A stretch of DNA of 64,000 nt from Peptidiphaga gingivicola (GTDB taxonomy: Bacteria; Actinomycetota; Actinomycetes; Actinomycetales; Actinomycetaceae), in assembly GCF_001652275.1 (NCBI RefSeq), contig NZ_LVZK01000001.1:124001-188000 (forward strand), given 5' to 3'. A model generated the notes under the pieces. It saw only the letters and a list, made by a program, of their open reading frames with translations, had not been told where the DNA came from and ran no database searches. This document shows positions 52,295-61,742 of this stretch, piece by piece. Position 1 is the first letter of the stretch. Every line of letters begins with the position of its first letter. Both the position numbers and the translations under genes were made by a program.

Positions 52295-53308
52295 ATGGAG
52301 GGCACCCTCGCTTTAGTTTCAATCATCGTTGTGGTCGCCCTGATCTTCGACTTCACCAACGGCTTCCACGACGCCGCCAACGCAATAGCCACCGCCGTCG
52401 CCACCCGTGCCCTGACTCCTAGGCGAGCCCTCGAAATGGCCGCGGTCATGAACTTCGTCGGATCGCTTCTGGGTCAAGAAGTGGCGAAGACGATCGGGGA
52501 CGGAATCGTCGAGATTTCGCCCGACGCCGGAAAGGTCGGTCTCGTCCTGGTGTTGGGCTCCCTCATAGGCGCCATCGCATGGAACCTCGTCACGTGGTGG
52601 TTCGGCTTGCCGTCGTCGTCCTCCCACGCGCTCATCGGATCCCTCGCCGGGGCGGGCTTGGCCGTGTCTTTCGCGGTTCACTGGGGCGTCATCTTCGACA
52701 AGGTCATCGTCCCGATGATCGTCTCCCCCCTTGTCGGCTTCACGATCGCCTACGTGCTGATGAAGCTGTTGCTGATGGCGATGGCCAAGGCCGCCTACCG
52801 GAAGACCATGCGCGGGTTCCGCTACGCCCAACGCCTTTCCTCGGCGGCCATCGCGCTGGGCCACGGCCTCCAGGACGCGCAGAAGACGATGGGCGTCATC
52901 GTCATTGCGCTGACCGCGGGCGGCTACCACACGTCCACCAACGCGGACATTCCCCTGTGGGTCATTCTTTCAGCGGCGGCCGCGATCTCGCTCGGCACGT
53001 ACTCGGGGGGAATGCGCATCATGAAGACTCTGGGGTCGAAGATCATCGACCTCGACCCAGCGCGAGGATTCGTCGCAGAGTCGGTTTCCGCCAGCGTTCT
53101 CTACACCACAGCGTTTCTCTGGCATGCACCCATCTCGACGACGCACACCGTCACCGCCTCGATCATGGGCGTGGGCGCGACGAAGCGGCGCTCGGCCGTG
53201 CGCTGGGGCATAGCCGGCAACATCGTCACCGCCTGGGTGCTGACCTTCCCCGCTGCGGGCTTGGTCGGCTTCGTGGCGACGTGGCTAATCCAGGCTGTGG
53301 CAGTTTAG
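52295..53308 (+). CDS. pit: Inorganic phosphate transporter, PiT family
   Basis: 337 residues with about ten membrane segments. PiT signatures: DFTNGFHDAANAIATAVA near the N-terminus and APISTTHTVTASIMGVG near the C-terminus. FGLPSSSSHALIGSLAGAG is the paired internal motif. It moves metal-phosphate complexes with H+ or Na+ across the cytoplasmic membrane. It is the second gene of the DUF47-pit operon. Confidence 0.95.
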   Translation: MEGTLALVSIIVVVALIFDFTNGFHDAANAIATAVATRALTPRRALEMAAVMNFVGSLLGQEVAKTIGDGIVEISPDAGKVGLVLVLGSLIGAIAWNLVTWWFGLPSSSSHALIGSLAGAGLAVSFAVHWGVIFDKVIVPMIVSPLVGFTIAYVLMKLLLMAMAKAAYRKTMRGFRYAQRLSSAAIALGHGLQDAQKTMGVIVIALTAGGYHTSTNADIPLWVILSAAAAISLGTYSGGMRIMKTLGSKIIDLDPARGFVAESVSASVLYTTAFLWHAPISTTHTVTASIMGVGATKRRSAVRWGIAGNIVTAWVLTFPAAGLVGFVATWLIQAVAV

Positions 53309-53731
53309 CTCTGGCCCTGACCGGCCATTGCTGCCTCAACCCGACTGTTGCCGCCCTGGTCGGCTCTGATCTGCTGCGGCTGACTCTCCGCCGCTCTGAC
53401 GTGCCGCTGCCGGCTCCGGCTCGACGCTGCTCGCACTGACTCGCAGTCGCTGGCATTGGCCGCTCTCGCTAACTCTGACTTACTACTGTCGCCAGGGCAG
53501 GCCGCCATCTCTTCGTCGGCCCCAGCCCCCACTGTTGACTCCCGCTCAACACCGCTCTGACGCTGGCCGACCACTGCTGGCTCTGCGGCCAGCGTTGGGG
53601 GCTTTACCCTGTTTTGGATCGGTGCTCCGACGAGCAAGCCCTTGGCGTTAGTCTGGTGTTTGTGCTGGCCGCTTGCAGGCTTGCCCGTGGATTTGGAACG
53701 CCTATCCTTTCTGGAGTTGAGGAGATTGAAT
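53309..53731. other. Intergenic region with degenerate CTG/CCG-rich repeats
   Basis: 53309-53600 is built from imperfect repeats of GGCTCTGA, CGCTCTGAC and GCTGCTCGC words, without a fixed unit. 53646-53731 is the start of a duplicated segment: it reappears at about 55066-55149 upstream of the second LppM-like gene, with the shared word GCCCGTGGATTTGGAACGCC. The LppM gene's ribosome binding site, GTTGAGGAGAT, lies in it. Confidence 0.6.
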
Positions 53732-54454
53732 ATGGCCATCCTCAGAAGACGCTTTTCCCGTCTCGTCGTCTGCTTGGCTAGCATCGTCACTTTGCTTCTG
53801 ACTGGATGCAAGATCGACGGAACGGTCGAATTCCAAGCCGACGGGAGAACGAAGATCGACCTGACCTTCGAGGACTCCGACGGCAAAATGACCAAAATCC
53901 ATCAAACGTGCAAAAACTTTCGTGTCATGTTCCTAGGACAGGTTAAGTTTATAAGAAATCCAAAGGTAGAAGATGTCACGCCTCCAGGGGGATACACGAC
54001 TTGCAGGGTGACTTCAAACGAACCCTTTGACGGAACGATACGTTTCACTGAAAATAAAGACACGTACTCCTTTGTCGTCCCAGACATGCATAACGACAAT
54101 TACAGTAAATTTCAGACGCGGATTGTGGTGACGATGCCAGGGAAGGTCATCAAAGCCAGCAAGGGCAAGATCAGCGGCAATAAGGTCATCGTCAACAGCT
54201 TCGAATTCTTTGGTCGGGGCATTTCTATTACGGCACGAAAAGGACGAGGCGCTTCTGCTGACAAGTCTGCCGGTTCTTCGGGTGGGAGGTCTGGCGTGTC
54301 GTCGTCTTCGGTCTCTGGCGGGTTTCCTGTGTGGGGGTGGGTCGGCGTCGGCACAGGAGCCGTGGCCGTTGTCGTAGTTGTCGCTTCCATAGCCGGCCGC
54401 AAGAGACGCGCAGTGAGCGGGATTTCTGGGCGGGCCGCTGTCCCGCACCAGTAG
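53732..54454 (+). CDS. LppM-like lipoprotein, copy 1
   Basis: 240 residues. The signal peptide with lipobox LLLTGC puts the lipidated Cys at about 27. Residues about 27-175 form the LppM-type beta domain (CKIDGTVEFQADGRTKIDL, TRIVVTMPGKVIKASKGKI). A Ser/Gly linker and a C-terminal membrane helix (GVGTGAVAVVVVVASIAG) with a basic tail RKRR follow. Double anchoring by lipid and helix is unusual but typical of this family. Function in the envelope is unknown; LppM in mycobacteria affects phagosome interaction. Confidence 0.8.
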   Translation: MAILRRRFSRLVVCLASIVTLLLTGCKIDGTVEFQADGRTKIDLTFEDSDGKMTKIHQTCKNFRVMFLGQVKFIRNPKVEDVTPPGGYTTCRVTSNEPFDGTIRFTENKDTYSFVVPDMHNDNYSKFQTRIVVTMPGKVIKASKGKISGNKVIVNSFEFFGRGISITARKGRGASADKSAGSSGGRSGVSSSSVSGGFPVWGWVGVGTGAVAVVVVVASIAGRKRRAVSGISGRAAVPHQ

Positions 54455-55149
54455 GAGACACAACTGCACAGACCGCATAAGGAGACCCGCTGAGCTCTGT
54501 TTCTGTTGCTCGGCCGCGATTGCGGTCCCCCTTTTCCTGGATTCGAGAATGCTGCGTTTCGTCAAGGGCTTTATGTCTCGTCGCGGATACGTGCCTGGCA
54601 ACCGAATCCACTTACAGGCAGGGGTCTCGCCCCGTGCTGTGGACACCGGCCCGACGACCCTGTCCCGCAGGACCTAGCCAACGCCTTTCCCCCCCCCGTG
54701 TTGTGGACACGAGGGGAGTACTAGGCTGCTTGATTTAGCAGTAGTTCTTTTCTCCTAGATTGTCAGGGGTCGCGGTCGCAGAATAAGTAGCGTGTGGATA
54801 GTGTGGCGGGCGATCCAGACAACGCGTGCCGCGGCAGGCTGGTGCGGGAGTGTCCCGTGTGGCTTTGTCGGGGCGAGGTTTCGCCGTGTCAGGGCAGCGC
54901 GGAATCGGCTCGGCCAGAGCATTGTCGACAGAGGATGAAAGGATTCCCATGGAATGAAACGGCCCCGAGAATTTTGCACAAGTCGACACACCTGGCGGAA
55001 TGCGTAGACTGATCGGGACTTCGCCCTCATTTTTGGACGGTTCCTTCGCCAAGCGGTTCTAGGCGTTAGGGTGGTGTTTGCACGGTCGGCTTGCAGGCTT
55101 GCCCGTGGATTTGGAACGCCTGTTCTTTCTGGAGTTGAGGAGATTCTAT
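54455..55149. other. Spacer between duplicated LppM-like genes
   Basis: 695 bp. It carries the word TGTGGACAC twice (54637 and 54711) and GC-rich non-coding sequence. 55066-55149 repeats the segment found upstream of copy 1. No gene or RNA was recognised. Confidence 0.55.
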
Positions 55150-55899
55150 ATGGCCGTCCTCAGAAGACGCTTTTCCCGTCTCGTCGTCTGCTTAATCGGC
55201 GTCGTCGCTTTCCTTTTGACCGGATGCAAGATCGACGGAACGGTCGAATTCCAGGCCGACGGAAGCACGAAGATCGACCTGACCTTCGAAGACTCCGACG
55301 ATACTTTGACCAACGCAGATAGCACATGTGAGGGTCTTAAAGTATCTTTCGAGACAAAAGTTAGAGTCATCAAAAATCCCAAGGTTGAGAACGTTACGGA
55401 ACCTGGAGGCCACCTTAAATGCAGGGTAACGTCAAACGAACCCTTTGATGGAAAGATACGTTTTACAGAGAATAAAGACACTTACTCTTTTGTTGTTCCA
55501 GACATGCATGATAGCGATGATTACAGTGACTTTCAGACGCGGATTGTGGTGACGATGCCGGGGAAGGTCATCAAGGCCAGCAAGGGCAGGATCAGCGGGA
55601 ACAAGGTCATCGTCGACAGCTTCGAATTCTTTGGTCGGGGCATTTCTATTACGGCGCGAAAAGGGCAAGGCACTTCTGTTGACAAGTCTGCCGGTTCTTC
55701 GGGTCGGAGGTCTGGTGTGTCGTCTTCAGTCTCTGGCGGGTTTCCCGTGTGGGGGTGGATCGGCGTCGGCACCGGAGCCGCGGTCGTTGTCGTAGTTGTT
55801 GCTTTCATAGCCGGACGCAAAAGACGCGCAGCAGCCGGGGCGGGGCCTGCGGTCCAGCAGGGGCTTCCCCTGCGGGGTCAGGGGCCGCGACCGCACTGA
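55150..55899 (+). CDS. LppM-like lipoprotein, copy 2
   Basis: 249 residues, same plan as copy 1: lipobox FLLTGC, LppM domain, Ser/Gly linker, C-terminal helix and RKRR. The signal region and the part after about residue 100 are nearly identical to copy 1. The block at about 48-90 differs (LTNADSTCEGLKVSFETKV against MTKIHQTCKNFRVMFLGQV). The tail is longer and Gly/Pro-rich. A terminator follows at 55932. Confidence 0.8.
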   Translation: MAVLRRRFSRLVVCLIGVVAFLLTGCKIDGTVEFQADGSTKIDLTFEDSDDTLTNADSTCEGLKVSFETKVRVIKNPKVENVTEPGGHLKCRVTSNEPFDGKIRFTENKDTYSFVVPDMHDSDDYSDFQTRIVVTMPGKVIKASKGRISGNKVIVDSFEFFGRGISITARKGQGTSVDKSAGSSGRRSGVSSSVSGGFPVWGWIGVGTGAAVVVVVVAFIAGRKRRAAAGAGPAVQQGLPLRGQGPRPH

Positions 55900-55931
55900 C
55901 AACGGCACGGCCCGATCAACGCGGAACGGGT

Positions 55932-55961
55932 GGGTGTGGGCACCAGTTGGCTCCCACACCC
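55932..55961 (+). terminator. Terminator after LppM-like copy 2
   Basis: GGGTGTGGG (55932-55940) pairs with CCCACACCC (55953-55961), followed by a T-rich tract (TGTTTGTTGTGTTGTTTGTG). Confidence 0.75.
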
Positions 55962-55986
55962 GCCTGTTTGTTGTGTTGTTTGTGCC

Positions 55987-57759
55987 TTATCGGGGTTGGG
56001 CGTCGTTGTTTTCTTCGCGGTGTCCGGCTTCGAGGAAGGTCACGGTCTTGTCGTCCTCGTAGGGCGAGACCGATGGGGGTGCTTCACCGTCCCGGCGGCG
56101 TGCGTTCTTTTTGTCGGGTCTGCCGGTCAGGCTCGACAGGGCCCGCGAGGACGATCCGCTGCGAGCCTGGCGGGGGCCTGAACGCGGGGCATTGCCGGCC
56201 TCGGTCTGGCGGGGGCCGGACTGGGACAACCTGCCGGACGAGTTTTGCCCTCTGGAGGGGGCAGCGGTTCGTGTTGCGCCGCCACGGCCTGTTTGCCCAG
56301 TTGGCGTGCGTTCGACCGATGAGGCGCTGCGGGCGGCCAGTCCCCCACGCGAAGAAGAGCCCGCACCTCGCGAGGCGCCTGCCCCGCGAGACGAGTCGGC
56401 TCTTTGGGAGGAGCCAGTCCCGTTGGCGGTTGGGGTACGCCCGCCGGTCAGCACACGGGCCCCCGAGCCCCGGGCCGGGGCTCGCCCGCCGGACTGCCCG
56501 GCCGAGGCAGGCGAGGTCGTCTGGGTTCGTACGGCGGTGGTCGCACCGCGAACAATACTGGCCGAGCGGCCGGAGGCTGCCGGGGTGCGCACAGCTGTGG
56601 TCGCTCCACGAACGATCCCGGCGGAACGGCCAGAGGCTGTCGAGGCGGGGCGGGCGATCCCGGTGGCACCGCCCCGCACCGCACCGGCCGGGCGACCCGC
56701 CGACCCCGTTGGGGTGCGCACAGCCGTGGTTGCGCCGCGAATGATCCCCCGTGTCGACAGGGACGAAGAGGCCGAAGGAGCGGCTCCCGCCGCCCGGACG
56801 ACAGAGGCACGCGCGGCGGGCGTCTGCACAGCGCGGGCCGCGCGTGCGGCTTGGTAAGCCTTGTAGCCGGCCACTCCCGCCCCTCCCGTGATCGCCACGG
56901 CCGAGGCCAGCGGGTTGTGCACCGCAGGCGAATGCCCAACCACGCCGGTGGGCGAACCCGACGAGCCCGACGACGCGATCGCACCGGAGGACGGCGGCGC
57001 GTAGTGCGAGGCCTGCAACGAGGCGCCCCCGCCACCCGGGCCGCTCGCAGAGCCACTGCCGCCTGAGGCACCGACACCTAGGGAGTCGTGGTGCCCAGCA
57101 TGACGTCCGGGGCCGCCGAGGGAAGTGTCCACCGACGCTCCCCAAGCCGCAGCCGACCGCGTCGGCAACCCTGCCTTTGACCCCGCCGCAAGGTTGCGGC
57201 CGGCCTGCCCGCCGGCCGAAGAACGGCCGACATGGTCGACAGAGGCCTGGTCGTGCAGCGGAAGCCCGTCGATGGCAGCCAGGGTCCGCTCGTTGAGCTT
57301 GGACAACGACGTCTTCGCCAACGAATCAATCTTCGCATGCGCCGCCTGACGCTGAGCTCGAAGCCTTTCAGTCGCAACAGCGGCTTCGGGTGCAGGCATC
57401 GCGTTGGCGAACTTTTCCGCTCGATCAATCGTTTTGTTGAGCTTACTGAGTTTGGCTTGGATTTCGACGCTTTCGTTTCTGGCGTCGATTCCTGCGTTGA
57501 GGACGTCGGTGGAGGATTTGACGATCTGTTTGAGCGCATCGGCTTGGGTGAGCATCCGCCCGGCCAGCCGGTCAAGACTGGCGCAGGCCGCCCGCGCGGT
57601 GGCGCATTCGAGTCCAAGGTCGGCGGCGACCTCGCGGTTGCCCGTGGCGATCTGGGTCAAGGACTGGCTGACGGACGCCAAATGCCGGTGGGAATCCTCC
57701 AGGGCGCTCGTGCGCCAGGACTCCATCTTGTACAGCCGGTCGGCGTGCGGCGTGCCCAT
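55987..57759 (-). CDS. Large ESX-associated-type protein with repeats and disordered tail
   Basis: 590 residues, ATG overlapping the upstream stop (TGATG), GGGGAGGCAAGTG site. Residues about 1-165 are a helical domain like ESX or LXG modules (ASVSQSLTQIATGNREVAAD, KLSKLNKTIDRAEKF). Next comes a Gly/Ser-rich linker, then a weakly hydrophobic stretch (ASAVAITGGAGVAGYKAYQA). Three RGATTAVRTP-type repeats follow, then a long Ser/Arg/Gly tail ending in EDDKTVTFLEAGHREENN. The conserved C-terminal motif suggests function for the tail. No enzymatic domain was seen. It is probably secreted or envelope-associated with the protein encoded upstream. Confidence 0.65.
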   Translation of the reverse strand: MGTPHADRLYKMESWRTSALEDSHRHLASVSQSLTQIATGNREVAADLGLECATARAACASLDRLAGRMLTQADALKQIVKSSTDVLNAGIDARNESVEIQAKLSKLNKTIDRAEKFANAMPAPEAAVATERLRAQRQAAHAKIDSLAKTSLSKLNERTLAAIDGLPLHDQASVDHVGRSSAGGQAGRNLAAGSKAGLPTRSAAAWGASVDTSLGGPGRHAGHHDSLGVGASGGSGSASGPGGGGASLQASHYAPPSSGAIASSGSSGSPTGVVGHSPAVHNPLASAVAITGGAGVAGYKAYQAARAARAVQTPAARASVVRAAGAAPSASSSLSTRGIIRGATTAVRTPTGSAGRPAGAVRGGATGIARPASTASGRSAGIVRGATTAVRTPAASGRSASIVRGATTAVRTQTTSPASAGQSGGRAPARGSGARVLTGGRTPTANGTGSSQRADSSRGAGASRGAGSSSRGGLAARSASSVERTPTGQTGRGGATRTAAPSRGQNSSGRLSQSGPRQTEAGNAPRSGPRQARSGSSSRALSSLTGRPDKKNARRRDGEAPPSVSPYEDDKTVTFLEAGHREENNDAQPR

Positions 57760-58217
57760 CACTTGCCTCCCCACTGCGAAAAGACGTCGACAAGGTTGCG
57801 GGCTTGCGCATAGGCCTCAACGAACTCCTGCATCTCCTGGGGGCGTCGGTAGGTGAACTTGCCGTCCAATGCCGCCAGACGCTCCAGGTACTTGGCCCGC
57901 TCGGCCTCGTTCACGCCCTCGAAGGAGGCGACCGCCTCCCGCAGCTGGCCGATGCAGTGCTTTTGCCCGCGCGAGACCGCCTGCAGCTCGCGCTCGGAGG
58001 CAAAGAGCGTCGTGTGCAGCGGAGCGTAGAACTGGTCAAGCTCGCCGACGCCGGCGCTGTTCTGCCCGCCGGGGGCCGGGGCCGAAGCCATTGCTCCTGT
58101 GGCCGCCTGAGCCCCCAGAGCAAACTCGTTCTGGGCCTTGTCGAATGCTTCGCCGTCCTTTTCCAGACGGCTGAGCCGCTGATCGAACTTGTCCCGATCA
58201 AGACGGAATTGAGACAC
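57759..58217 (-). CDS. Helical ESX-like partner protein
   Basis: 152 residues from a GTG with an AAGGG site (start uncertain). Predicted two to three long helices: FRLDRDKFDQRLSRLEKDG, then HTTLFASERELQAVSRGQ, then EAERAKYLERLAALDGKF. A central Ala/Gly/Pro linker (about 38-55) separates them. The pattern and coupling to the 590-residue gene resemble WXG100-like gene pairs. No WxG motif is present. Confidence 0.6.
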   Translation of the reverse strand: MSQFRLDRDKFDQRLSRLEKDGEAFDKAQNEFALGAQAATGAMASAPAPGGQNSAGVGELDQFYAPLHTTLFASERELQAVSRGQKHCIGQLREAVASFEGVNEAERAKYLERLAALDGKFTYRRPQEMQEFVEAYAQARNLVDVFSQWGGK

Positions 58218-58859
58218 GCATACCACCCTTCCCGTCAGACGAACGTCGTCTATCGAAGAACACGCCGACCGCCACCCATGCGGACGACGCCGACGGCCCG
58301 CAAGCCTCGGCCCTCGGGCCAACACGACCGGGCATGCACACCCAACCCGTCGCCTCCGCCAAGACCTACAACACCGTTAAGTCCTAACGTTAGCACCCCC
58401 GCCCGCCTTGCGCACCCCTTTTTCCACAACCCACCTTCGCGCATGTATGCCACAATGACATTTCGAGCGCGTAACCCCACAGAAAACGCCGTCATGGCCG
58501 ACCCAAAACTCACACCCTCGCGACCAACCAAACATGACCACGCCCACCATGCCAAACATACGCAAACAGAGATAAAAGCGTCCACCAGCGATACAATTCT
58601 TAAAGTTCACATGAAACATACATCCAACGTCGATCGACAAGAATCAAAATTAAACCATTCTTTCCGAGATGTTTTGACGATATCAACAATGAATCGGGAT
58701 CATCTTCCGCACCCTACGGAAGCCGCCGCAGGCAACCGCGCCTAGGAAGCATACGCCCGCCCGACAATGTCAGCACTCCACCGGCCAACTCCCGCGGGAC
58801 CGAAGCATGGCAGCCGATTTGCAAGCCCAGGTTCACCGCGCCCCGCACGCCCAGTACGG
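58218..58859. other. Gene-free region with an AT-rich block
   Basis: 642 bp. 58440-58740 is strongly AT-rich for this genome. No ribosome binding site with an open frame was found. It may hold the promoter of the ESX-like pair at its left end. Confidence 0.5.
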
Positions 58860-59140
58860 CGCACATTGCGGTCAGCATTTCGACGCACACCCGAGCAGCA
58901 CAATCTTTGCACCCGGGCGGCGCAATCTTCGTACCCAGTCAGTGCAACCTTTCGGACAGACCGTCGCTTCGGACAGACGGCCGTTTCGGCCGGACCGCCG
59001 TTTTAGAACAGCCCAGCGCATCCAGCGGCGTGCCATTTCGAACAACCCGCCGCTTCGAGCGGCTTGCCGCGGCAGGCCGCTCGGACAGATCGTCGTTTTC
59101 TGGCAGCCCGCCGTTTCGGCCGGCGCACCGCGCACTGCCT
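58860..59140. repeat. Degenerate 17-18 bp tandem repeats, about ten or more units
   Basis: From 58953 units such as CGGACAGACCGTCGCTT, CGGACAGACGGCCGTTT and CGGCCGGACCGCCGTTT repeat with drift to about 59140. Looser 21-23 bp relatives (GCACCCGGGCGGCGCAATC) precede them. Array downstream of the 59166 gene stop. Confidence 0.7.
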
Positions 59141-59165
59141 AGGCAAACACGCATCCGCCAGACGG

Positions 59166-59777
59166 CTACTCCAAGCGCCCCTCCCGGACCAGGCCGGCGG
59201 CGGCCTCGAACTCCCGGGCCGTGGAGGCGAAGGCGTCGCGCCGCCTCGTCACCTCGGTGGCGAGAGGGTCGGAGTCCTCCGCTATCCAAACGGACTCAAC
59301 ACCGCCGAGAGTCGCGGCGAAGCGGGCCGAACGGTCAAGCAACACGGCGAAATCGCCCTCGTAGGAGCCCGCAAGAACAAGGTCCCATTCTTGACGCAAA
59401 GCGCCCGGCTTGGGCAGGTCCGCCTCGGCGCCCTCCGCGGCGGCGGCTTTCGCAATCTCGTAGCGCCTGGCGACGTCGTCCTTGTCCCGGCGAATCCACT
59501 CGCGCAGAAGGTAACCGCGCCAGAGGATCCCCGGCAGGCTGTTTTCGGGCGAGCGGACCCAGGTTTCGGCGACCACGTCGACGCCTTCCTCGTCCACCAA
59601 GTCGAGGACGCGGGCGACGAGGGCCCGATCTCTCTCTCGGAAATGCGTCCCCATGGGCATGAGCGCCTGCGCCGAGGTATGCGCAAGCTCGGAGTTGTAG
59701 GCGACGTCGGCGTCGCCCTCGATCGCTTCTATCTGAGCGTCTTCCAATTGAGCAGGACGTCGCGGCTGTTTGTTCAT
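59166..59777 (-). CDS. Conserved hypothetical protein
   Basis: 203 residues, ATG with AAGGAGGAAATCG. Predicted all-helical: SLPGILWRGYLLREWIRRD and YEGDFAVLLDRSARFAATL are the most distinctive parts. I believe similar proteins occur across actinobacteria, sometimes with a misleading polymerase-related name. No catalytic motif or membrane span. It is monocistronic, between repeat arrays. Confidence 0.7.
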   Translation of the reverse strand: MNKQPRRPAQLEDAQIEAIEGDADVAYNSELAHTSAQALMPMGTHFRERDRALVARVLDLVDEEGVDVVAETWVRSPENSLPGILWRGYLLREWIRRDKDDVARRYEIAKAAAAEGAEADLPKPGALRQEWDLVLAGSYEGDFAVLLDRSARFAATLGGVESVWIAEDSDPLATEVTRRRDAFASTAREFEAAAGLVREGRLE

Positions 59778-60176
59778 CGATTTCCTCCTTCAAGGTGACA
59801 CCTCTATTGTGACGTAAATTGCATCTCAAAGGGAACTCCCTTCGCCGCTTGATCGGTCGACATTTGCGTTCCCCGACAGCGACGGCATGCGACCGGCCCT
59901 TCCGCATCGGGCCGCTGCGTGGTAAGTTCATCGGGTACATTCCATCGAACACGGGGATTCAACATGACTTTCCTCCACATGCACCGCACGTACGCGACGA
60001 ACCATTCCGCGCACGCCATGTGCTGTTCGATGCGTTCGCGAATGTGTTGATTTAGGCCGTTTGGATCCGGCTCGTCGGATCCGGCTCGCCGCGTTGACTC
60101 CGGCCTTGGTCTGCTGCTGCGCGCTTTGCCTCAACAGCATTCGTATGCGATGCAGCAACGCCGGAAGCTTCCCGCA
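59778..60176. other. Gene-free intergenic region
   Basis: 399 bp upstream of the 59166 gene and before the 20-bp repeat array. The left 40 bp hold the gene's promoter and ribosome binding site. The rest shows no coding potential. Confidence 0.5.
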
Positions 60177-60473
60177 GAGACCGTCGGCACCATTCGTTGA
60201 GATTCGGCGCTGCTCGTTGAGATCCGACACCAATCATTGAGATTCGGCACAGTCATTTCGATCTGGCACCTCTAGTCGATTCTGGGACCCCTGATTGAAA
60301 TTTGAGACCCTCATTGACACTTGAGGCTCCTCGCTGATCTCAAAGGCATTCCATTGGAATCCGAGATCCTTCGACGAAATCCGAGACCGCCCCTCGAAAT
60401 CTGGAACCGCCCATCGAGATCCGGAGCCGCTCACCGAGAGCCAAAGCAGCCCGCCGAGATTTGAAACCGCTCG
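60177..60473. repeat. Degenerate 20-bp tandem repeat, about 15 units
   Basis: Units of 19-20 bp run without interruption from 60177 to 60473. Examples: TTGAGATTCGGCGCTGCTCG, TTGAGATCCGACACCAATCA, TCGAAATCTGGAACCGCCCA, TCGAGATCCGGAGCCGCTCA. The TCGAGATCCG core is conserved and the 3' half of each unit varies. The array ends 80 bp upstream of the yeeE/yedE start. Confidence 0.85.
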
Positions 60474-60552
60474 CATGCATCTTGGCACTTTCGCGCCCGC
60501 ATCCGCAGGCGTTTCAAACACAGCAATTTCAATCGCAACAAAAAGGAACACC

Positions 60553-61614
60553 ATGTTATTGACCGGTTTTGCCCTCGGCATCGTCCTGGGCTTCGTCTTC
60601 CAACGCGGCCGTTTTTGCGTCACGGGCGCCTTCCGCGACGTGTGGCTGAGCAAGTCCACCAGATGGCTCACCGCGTTCCTCGTCGCCATCGCCGTCCAAG
60701 CGGTGCTCGTCCAGCTCATAACGTCCTTCGGGTGGATCGCCCCGAAGCCGGACCAGCTCGCGATCTGGGCGGTCACAAGCGGCTCGTTCGTTTTCGGGCT
60801 CGGCATCGTGCTCGCGGGCGGCTGCGCGACGGGAACGTACTACCGAAGCGGCGAAGGCCTCATCGGCTCATGGATTGCGCTGGGTTTGTACGCTTTCACG
60901 TCGGCGGCCATGAAGCGCGGCGTCGGGAAGGGAGTCACCGACACCCTCAAAGGCGCCACGCAAGAGGCCACCACGATCCACGAGACTTTCCACGTTTCCC
61001 CATGGGTCCCCACGGCGGCGCTCGCTCTGCTCGTCGGTTGGCTCGTCGTTCGCCAGACTCAGAACGCGCAGGCGCCTATCGCCGCTCTGCCTCCGCGAAA
61101 GACGGGAATCGCCCACGTGCTCTTCGAGAAGAGATGGAATCCCAATGCGACTGCGCTCGCAGTGGGCGTGCTCGCAGCGGTCGCCTACCCGCTTTCGGCG
61201 GCGACGGGGCGCAACGCCGGGCTCGGAATCACGACGCCGTCGGCAAACGTCGTTTCCTTCCTTGCGACCGGCGATTCGTCCTTCGCGGACTGGGGCGTGT
61301 GGTTCGTCCTCGGCATCATTCCCGGCTCATTCATCGCGGCAAAGGGCTCGGGCGAATTCCGGCTGAGGGCGCCCGACGCGAGAACCGCCGTCAGAGCCGT
61401 GTGGGGCGGAATCTTCATGGGGATCGGCGCCTCGATCGCCGGCGGCTGCACGATCGGCAACTCGCTGGTCCAGTCGGCGCTGTTCTCATGGCAAGGCTGG
61501 CTCGCGTTCCTCTTCACCTTCCTCGGCGTCGGCGCGGGCGCCAAGGCATTCGTGCAATCCCATCTGAGGGCCGACGCCGTCGCGAGGGAGGTCGCGCCGG
61601 TCCCCACCCGCTAG
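60553..61614 (+). CDS. YeeE/YedE family sulfur-compound (thiosulfate) transporter
   Basis: 353 residues, ATG with AAAAGGAACACC. About nine membrane segments. Family motifs with conserved Cys: QRGRFCVTGAFRD, LAGGCATGTYYRSGEG and IAGGCTIGNSLVQSALFS. In characterised members such cysteines relay thiosulfate across the membrane. A TusA-like gene follows, the usual partner, so this is likely a thiosulfate uptake pair. Confidence 0.93.
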   Translation: MLLTGFALGIVLGFVFQRGRFCVTGAFRDVWLSKSTRWLTAFLVAIAVQAVLVQLITSFGWIAPKPDQLAIWAVTSGSFVFGLGIVLAGGCATGTYYRSGEGLIGSWIALGLYAFTSAAMKRGVGKGVTDTLKGATQEATTIHETFHVSPWVPTAALALLVGWLVVRQTQNAQAPIAALPPRKTGIAHVLFEKRWNPNATALAVGVLAAVAYPLSAATGRNAGLGITTPSANVVSFLATGDSSFADWGVWFVLGIIPGSFIAAKGSGEFRLRAPDARTAVRAVWGGIFMGIGASIAGGCTIGNSLVQSALFSWQGWLAFLFTFLGVGAGAKAFVQSHLRADAVAREVAPVPTR

Positions 61615-61742
61615 GCAGCGCCCCAAAGTGCGCATCTGAAGGGCGACGCCGGATCACGATCGACGCGCCGTCGCAGCCGGCGCTGCGCCCCATCGAAAAT
61701 GTCCGTCACATCAGACACTCCATCATTAGCGAAAGGAAGAAA

